From Synergistota bacterium (GTDB taxonomy: Bacteria; Synergistota; GBS-1), in NCBI GenBank assembly GCA_025060595.1, contig JANXBX010000008.1:16629-80628 (forward strand): a stretch of 64,000 bases of DNA, given 5' to 3'. The notes beneath the pieces were generated by a model that searched no databases, was not told the DNA's origin, and saw only the letters and a list, made by a program, of their open reading frames with translations. Positions 59,607 through 64,000 of the stretch are shown here, in pieces (the stretch's first letter is position 1; each line of letters opens with the position of its first letter). A program made the position numbers and the translations under genes.

Positions 59607-60626
59607 TTATCCAAGGTACTCCTTCAGTAGTTTTACGTTTTTTTCTATTAGGTCTGGAATGGGAAGCTGATAAGGGCATCTTGTAGCACAAACACCGCAT
59701 TTTGTACAAGTTTGTGCTTTAAGGTAGGGGTCGTAAAACCATTTCTCTCTTAAATATTCTTTTGGAAACCTTTTTACAAAGGAGTCTGCTCTTATTATTG
59801 TTGATATGGGTATCCCTTGCGGGCAGGGTTGGCAGTAATCGCATCTTCTGCAGAATGTTTGTCCTAATTCCTTTCTTATTTTTTCGATTTCTTTGATTTC
59901 TTCTTCAGTTAGAGGAGAAAGCTCGTGTAGGAGTCTTATGTTCTCCTCTACTTCTTCTAATCTCTCCATCCCTGGATCTGGTAGTATATAGTCATTTTGA
60001 AGCACAAACTTCAAAGATAATGTTGGATTTGGGACTACACCTCCTCCCATAGGTTTCATAGCTATGATGCCGATGTCCTTTTCTTTGGCTAAAGGGAAGA
60101 GCTTTTTCTCAGCTTCGGTTTCTATGAAGTTGTAACATACTTGGATTACATCAAATTTGTCTGTATTTACAAGTTCTATTGCTATATTTATGTTATGTGT
60201 AGATGCAGCTATAAAGTCTATAAGACCTTCTTCCTTTGCTTTAAGTAATCCGTAGTAAGCTCCGTTCGGTGAGAGAACTTTATTAATGGTTTCCTTATCA
60301 TTTATATTGTGCATGTGATATACATCTATTTTCTTTACGTTTAAATTTTTTAAGCTCACCTTCACATCAGCGTATATCTCATCTTTGGTTCTTCCAAAAG
60401 ATTTAGACGAAAGAAAAATCTTTTTATCTATTCCCTTCAATGCTTTACCGATCTTTATTTCACTATCTGAGTAAGCCCTTGCAGTATCTATGAAGTTGAC
60501 TCCGAGTTCTATCGCTCTTCTTATTACCTTTATTGCCTCTTCTTCTCTCACCCTTTGAATAGGTATTCCTCCAAAGGCAATGGGAAAGGCTTCTATGTTT
60601 GTTCTTCCTAGTCTTTTCATTTTCAT
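59607..60626 (-). CDS. Aldo/keto reductase with C-terminal ferredoxin-type clusters
   Basis: A 339-residue protein with an AKR barrel (NFIDTARAYSDSEIKIGKAL near residue 45, with the catalytic Asp, Tyr and Lys) and a C-terminal extension bearing two Cys-rich groups: CRRCDYCQPCP and CTKCGVCATRCP, each able to hold a [4Fe-4S] cluster. This Fe-S AKR group is common in anaerobes and may couple NAD(P)H to ferredoxin or quinone-like partners; the substrate is unknown. 24 bases after the peroxiredoxin gene, so the two may be co-transcribed. Confidence 0.87.
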   Translation of the reverse strand: MKMKRLGRTNIEAFPIAFGGIPIQRVREEEAIKVIRRAIELGVNFIDTARAYSDSEIKIGKALKGIDKKIFLSSKSFGRTKDEIYADVKVSLKNLNVKKIDVYHMHNINDKETINKVLSPNGAYYGLLKAKEEGLIDFIAASTHNINIAIELVNTDKFDVIQVCYNFIETEAEKKLFPLAKEKDIGIIAMKPMGGGVVPNPTLSLKFVLQNDYILPDPGMERLEEVEENIRLLHELSPLTEEEIKEIEKIRKELGQTFCRRCDYCQPCPQGIPISTIIRADSFVKRFPKEYLREKWFYDPYLKAQTCTKCGVCATRCPYQLPIPDLIEKNVKLLKEYLG

Positions 60627-60650
60627 GTTTTATTCCTCCCTAAGAAGATA

Positions 60651-61124
60651 TTATTTGGCTTTTTTCAAGAAGTTTATTATTTCTTCAACATCTGGGAGTT
60701 CCCTTATGGGATATATCTTAAAAAATATTATCTTCCCCTCTTCATCAACAATTATGTTTGCTCTTTCAGAAAAGCCGTCGTTTTCTCTAAATATGTTAAA
60801 CTTTTTGGCGGTTTCTCCATGAGGCCAGAAATCTGATAGAATTTTTAGCTTCTTTAAGCCTAAGCTTTCAGCCCATGCTTTCTTCGAAGGTATTGGATCT
60901 ACACTTAATCCCACAGGAATGGTGTTCAGTTCTAAGAAATTTTCATAGTTTTTCTCCAGAGACTCCATTTGTTGAGAACAAATTGAGGTCCATGCAAGTG
61001 GATGGAAAGAAAGAAGGATTTTCTTTCCTTTGCAGCTGGATAAGGTAAAATCTTCTCTGTTTTGATCCTTTAAGGTAAACTCTGGTGCTAAGCTTCCTAT
61101 TTCTAAGCCTTTTTGTTTACTCAT
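60651..61124 (-). CDS. Peroxiredoxin (AhpC/TSA family)
   Basis: A 157-residue thioredoxin-fold peroxidase. The peroxidatic Cys is Cys49 in HPLAWTSICS, with Thr46 in the usual place and Pro42 conserved, though the family motif PxxxT/SxxC shows Trp-Thr-Ser-Ile instead of the usual Phe-Thr. No clear resolving Cys partner beyond Cys31 is visible, so it is likely a 1-Cys or thiol-dependent form. It would remove peroxides in an anaerobe's cytosol. Confidence 0.88.
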   Translation of the reverse strand: MSKQKGLEIGSLAPEFTLKDQNREDFTLSSCKGKKILLSFHPLAWTSICSQQMESLEKNYENFLELNTIPVGLSVDPIPSKKAWAESLGLKKLKILSDFWPHGETAKKFNIFRENDGFSERANIIVDEEGKIIFFKIYPIRELPDVEEIINFLKKAK

Positions 61125-61149
61125 TTTATCACCTCCGTTTTTAATGTTT

Positions 61150-61914
61150 TTATCTTATATTCTCTCTCCATGGGAAGCTAGGAGAAATCGCACCGTAAAG
61201 TGCATAACTTTTACCACTCATCCATGCCCAATTTTGGTTTCCATAGTCGAAGTGCCACCATTCATCAATATAGTTAGTGAAACCTACGCTTGTTAGTATA
61301 TGGTACAGTAACCTCCTGTTTTGTAAAGCTTCTATTTCTTTCTCACCAAGCTTTTCACCTTTAAGTATTAATTCCTCGAAGTATGTAGTTCTAGATATTT
61401 CGGTGGAATCATCGTATTCTGTTCCCATGTAAAGTAACCTTCCGTATTCATCTGCTATTGTTAAGTCTATGGCTCCTCCGGTATTGTGAGGTGAGGGTTT
61501 TTTAGGGTCTGTTGATGGTAAAGCTACGAATTTTAGTGTCAGGTTCGTTAACTCTTCTTCGTTTAGGTTTGGATATTGAGTTTTAAACTTTTCTCTTAAG
61601 ATGTTAAACAGCGACTGTTGAACTTTTATAGGTCTCCAGGCGTCTAGAATAACGAGCTTGTGCCCATCTGGTAGCAAAAGGGATGCTTCTATTAGTTTTC
61701 TGTAAACTCCCTCACGGGCGTAACATTCTGGTAAGGCTCCTTCGATCCCTTGGATGAAGTATTGGGGTCTAACTAATATTTTTTCGGGAAATAAACTTAG
61801 GGGAACCAGCTTTTCGCCGTTTTCTCTTATCTCTTTGCTTTTAACGCTCTTCCATTCCCATTCTACCTTTGGAATGGGGATGGGGATGCTTTTAAGGATA
61901 CTAGTACTCATCAT
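61150..61914 (-). CDS. D-alanyl-D-alanine dipeptidase (VanX/DdpX family, M15D)
   Basis: A 254-residue zinc dipeptidase that splits D-Ala-D-Ala. The zinc motif SPHNTGGAIDL (SxHxxGxAxD) and the EWWHFDYG motif with catalytic Glu and third ligand His are both present, along with the substrate Arg in DAWRP. No signal peptide is seen, so it is probably cytosolic. Such enzymes serve in cell-wall recycling or D-Ala use; vancomycin resistance is not implied without vanH/vanA. It stands alone upstream of the peroxiredoxin gene by 25 bases. Confidence 0.9.
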   Translation of the reverse strand: MMSTSILKSIPIPIPKVEWEWKSVKSKEIRENGEKLVPLSLFPEKILVRPQYFIQGIEGALPECYAREGVYRKLIEASLLLPDGHKLVILDAWRPIKVQQSLFNILREKFKTQYPNLNEEELTNLTLKFVALPSTDPKKPSPHNTGGAIDLTIADEYGRLLYMGTEYDDSTEISRTTYFEELILKGEKLGEKEIEALQNRRLLYHILTSVGFTNYIDEWWHFDYGNQNWAWMSGKSYALYGAISPSFPWRENIR

Positions 61915-62046
61915 TTTTATCTCCCTTCTTTCGATTTGAACTACTGTTATAATTATACTACTTCCAAAAGTTTATGTTAGCTTGACCTGTGTTATACTAA
62001 CGATTAAGCTTATAGTAAGGCCATTTAATAGAGAGGTGATCTATTC

Positions 62047-62868
62047 TTGAAGATAGTTAGCATCGGTAATATAAGGATAGGTGGAGGAGCTCCCTTCGTT
62101 TTAATAGCTGGACCTTGTGTTATAGAATCTGAGGAGCTTGTTTTTAGAACTGCTTCTTATGTTAAAGGGCTTTGTGATAAGCTTAACATCTCTTATATAT
62201 TTAAATCTTCATACGATAAAGCTAATAGAACCTCTATAAGCTCCTTTAGAGGTCCTGGAATCGAGCGTGGTCTTGAGATACTATCTCGCCTTAAGGATAA
62301 GTTGGGTATACCCGTTTTATCTGATGTTCATCTTCCCGAGGAGGCTTCAATGGCTGCCGAAGTCTTGGACGTTTTACAGATACCAGCCTTTCTTTGTAGA
62401 CAAACCGATCTTGTTTTGGCTGTTGCTAGAACTGGAAAGCCCGTTAACGTTAAAAAGGGGCAGTTTCTATCTCCCTATGATGTCAAATATATAGTTGAGA
62501 AAATAGAATCCGAGGGAAATTACCAAATTCTCTTAACTGAGAGGGGAACCACCTTCGGTTATAACAATCTTGTTGTAGATTTTAGGTCTCTTCCTATAAT
62601 GCGGGAAACGGGTTATCCTGTAGTCTTTGACGCTACTCATAGCGTTCAACTTCCGGGTGGATTGAAGGGAGCATCCGGTGGAGATAGGAGATTTGTTCCC
62701 TATCTTGCAAGAGCGGCTGTTTCAGTTGGAGTTGACGCTTTGTTTATGGAGGTTCATCCCGATCCTGATAGAGCCTTATCAGATGGGCCTAATATGATTC
62801 CCTTGGAGAGTCTAGAGGGATTGCTTAAACAACTTAAGGAGATAGATGCTTTGGTTAAGGGTATTTAA
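62047..62868 (+). CDS. kdsA: 3-deoxy-8-phosphooctulonate synthase
   Basis: A 273-residue class I DAHP-synthase-fold enzyme that makes Kdo-8-phosphate from PEP and arabinose-5-phosphate, for [15 protein letters not shown] near residue 20, [12 protein letters not shown] near 58-69 and SDVHLPEE near 98 are characteristic. The Cys of AGPC, a metal ligand in metal-dependent KDO8P synthases, is present. TTG start after GAGAGGTG. Its presence supports an outer membrane with Kdo-containing glycolipid. Confidence 0.95.
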   Translation: MKIVSIGNIRIGGGAPFVLIAGPCVIESEELVFRTASYVKGLCDKLNISYIFKSSYDKANRTSISSFRGPGIERGLEILSRLKDKLGIPVLSDVHLPEEASMAAEVLDVLQIPAFLCRQTDLVLAVARTGKPVNVKKGQFLSPYDVKYIVEKIESEGNYQILLTERGTTFGYNNLVVDFRSLPIMRETGYPVVFDATHSVQLPGGLKGASGGDRRFVPYLARAAVSVGVDALFMEVHPDPDRALSDGPNMIPLESLEGLLKQLKEIDALVKGI

Positions 62869-62917
62869 TTTGTTATAATATCCTAAGGATCTCTTTATTA
62901 AGGAAGGGGGGAGAGGA

Positions 62918-64000
62918 TTGAAGAGCTTAAGAGCTAAGCTTATTTTATGGGGTGTGGTGGTCTCGGTTTTGGGTGTGGGATTGAGCGCCTTCTTGTTATC
63001 GGAGATATCCCTTTATCGTATTGAGGAGGCTTACTATTCTGAGGCTCGTGCCATTGCTCATGGGCTTCTTGAGGTATTTAACGCTATTGGGACTACTAAC
63101 CTTGGCATAGCTAAGGTCTTTGCCTCAAGCGACATCGTTAATGAGGGACTTAAGCTTGGTGCTGAAGCAGGCAAGGGTATAGCAGCATTTAAGATAGAAC
63201 GTCTCATTAATCCCATATTTGAGAAGATGAAGAAAGAGGGCATAGATTTTGTTATAGTATTTAACGATCAAGGTGAGTGGGTTTATGAGGCTGGTTTGGG
63301 TTTAAAGGATCAGGTTGTTCCTGAGGCTCAGATAGCGTTAAGCGTTCTTAGTTCTAAGGGTGATCAGAAGACCATCTTTAAGGGGCTTAAGGGTATGGAG
63401 GTATTAGGGTGCTCTTATGTTGGTGCTGGTGGTGTTGTTATGGTTGGTACCGTTTTAAGTAACGAGCTTCTTGATAAGATGAAGGGTACGGAGCGCTTTG
63501 ATATGAGTCTGTTTGATATAGCTGGTGGTAGGATTGCGACTACCTTGCTAAGCAAGGGAGAGAGGGTGAAAACTCCTATTCCTGATGAGGCTAGGGAGAA
63601 GGTGTTAGTAGCTGGTGAGGAGTTTTTGAAGCTTATGGAAGTAGCAGGGGCTTTGAGGTTTGTGAACATAATACCTTTGAAGCATGCTTCTGGTATGGTT
63701 TTAGGTGCTTTAGGGTGTGCTATTCCGGCGGATGCTTATTTAGATGCGAGGAAGGCTTTGATGGAGAGGGCTTTAATAGTTGGTGGTGCTTTGATAGTTT
63801 TAGGTGTGGTTATATTTTTCTTTGTTTCGAGTGGTATATCGCGTAGGGTTAACAGGGTGAAGGAGGCGTTAACTTCTTTAGCTTCTGGGGATTTGAGTAT
63901 TAACTTACCTTCTCTTGGTAGTGATGAGGTAGGTGTTATGGCTTCTGCTTTGAGGGAGGCTTTAAGCTCTTTGAGGGGATTGGTTTTAGAAGTTAAGGGT
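62918..64000 (+). CDS. Transmembrane methyl-accepting chemotaxis protein, N-terminal part (cut by window edge)
   Basis: An uninterrupted frame begins at TTG 62918, after GGAAGGGGGGAGAGG, and runs off the right edge with 361 codons. It has an N-terminal transmembrane helix (ILWGVVVSVLGVGLSAFLL), a periplasmic sensor region of about 250 residues with a Cache-like look, a second helix (ALIVGGALIVLGVVIFFFV, about residues 282-300) and a HAMP region (SRRVNRVKEALTSLASGDL). The signalling tip lies beyond the window. No ligand can be assigned. Confidence 0.88.
   Translation, partial: MKSLRAKLILWGVVVSVLGVGLSAFLLSEISLYRIEEAYYSEARAIAHGLLEVFNAIGTTNLGIAKVFASSDIVNEGLKLGAEAGKGIAAFKIERLINPIFEKMKKEGIDFVIVFNDQGEWVYEAGLGLKDQVVPEAQIALSVLSSKGDQKTIFKGLKGMEVLGCSYVGAGGVVMVGTVLSNELLDKMKGTERFDMSLFDIAGGRIATTLLSKGERVKTPIPDEAREKVLVAGEEFLKLMEVAGALRFVNIIPLKHASGMVLGALGCAIPADAYLDARKALMERALIVGGALIVLGVVIFFFVSSGISRRVNRVKEALTSLASGDLSINLPSLGSDEVGVMASALREALSSLRGLVLEVKG

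Noticed and set aside
59498-59709. Short overlapping open frames on both strands near the aldo-keto reductase end
   Set aside because: They are read through the terminator palindrome and the 3' end of the reductase gene, and have no Shine-Dalgarno or motif.
61150-61914. VanX-based vancomycin resistance
   Set aside because: There are no vanH or vanA-like genes nearby, and lone D-Ala-D-Ala dipeptidases are common in cell-wall or D-Ala metabolism.
1-64000. CRISPR arrays, insertion sequences, prophage or toxin-antitoxin modules
   Set aside because: No regularly spaced repeats, transposase motifs, phage structural genes or typical small gene pairs were found on reading through the window.

Overview
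The window is low-GC DNA (roughly 40%, estimated by eye) from an anaerobic, heat-loving, probably diderm bacterium. A full-length reverse gyrase (43856-47353) points to growth at high temperature. kdsA (62047) implies Kdo/LPS and so an outer membrane. Two V-type ATPase stalk subunits, a glycyl-radical enzyme and ferredoxin-like proteins fit an anaerobe living on amino acids and organic acids. The transporter mix (TAXI-TRAP, TctABC, NSS, OFA-type MFS, Opp/Dpp) plus an ornithine-pathway dehydrogenase resembles Synergistota and related deep-branching anaerobes, but no rRNA is present and I do not assign a phylum. TTG starts are very common.

Layout. 1-2834: minus-strand housekeeping genes (2-hydroxyacid dehydrogenase, rsmA, tRNA-Pro, nitroreductase). 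2976-7840: a plus-strand operon led by a strong promoter, a possible leader peptide and a hairpin. It encodes a five-subunit FAD/Fe-S amino-acid dehydrogenase of the HCN-synthase / sarcosine-oxidase / dye-linked proline-dehydrogenase type, followed by a decayed NSS amino-acid transporter. 7883-12223 (minus): a GCVE-type glycyl-radical dehydratase (candidate hydroxyproline dehydratase), its activase with no normal start codon, and a FAH-family enzyme. 12277-23215: methyltransferases, a DUF4198 secreted protein, D-Ala-D-Ala carboxypeptidase, a threonine-synthase-like enzyme, an oxygen-sensor (ODP) plus cytosolic chemoreceptor pair, tandem OFA transporters, a DUF1015 protein and 2,4-diaminopentanoate dehydrogenase. 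23292-26020: two exported proteins (FG-GAP-like and DUF3160).

26133-35795: carboxylate/sugar-acid uptake and catabolism. A TAXI-TRAP system, a DHDPS-family lyase, a flavoprotein dehydrogenase and an SDR on the plus strand converge on a minus-strand KdgT / four-carbon-acid kinase / PdxA2 set that looks like a threonate or erythronate pathway. 35968-43830: arginase-fold protein, gamma-glutamyltransferase and a complete peptide ABC importer. 43856-51593 (minus): an uninterrupted run of DtxR-type regulator, feoA, feoB, V-ATPase H and C subunits and reverse gyrase, headed by a consensus promoter with a DtxR-like operator inside its spacer. 51725: an intact NSS transporter. 53105-59397 (minus): a TctCBA importer with a metal-ligand-less M24 protein, a Gfo/Idh/MocA oxidoreductase and an orphan DctP receptor, from a promoter overlapping a GntR-like palindrome. 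59607-64000: Fe-S aldo-keto reductase, peroxiredoxin, D-Ala-D-Ala dipeptidase, kdsA and a truncated transmembrane chemoreceptor.

The most interesting signals are the DtxR-feo-ATPase-reverse gyrase gene run, the ODP/chemoreceptor couple, the leader region of the dehydrogenase operon, the M24 protein with a dismantled metal site, and the repeated hairpins between receptor and permease genes.
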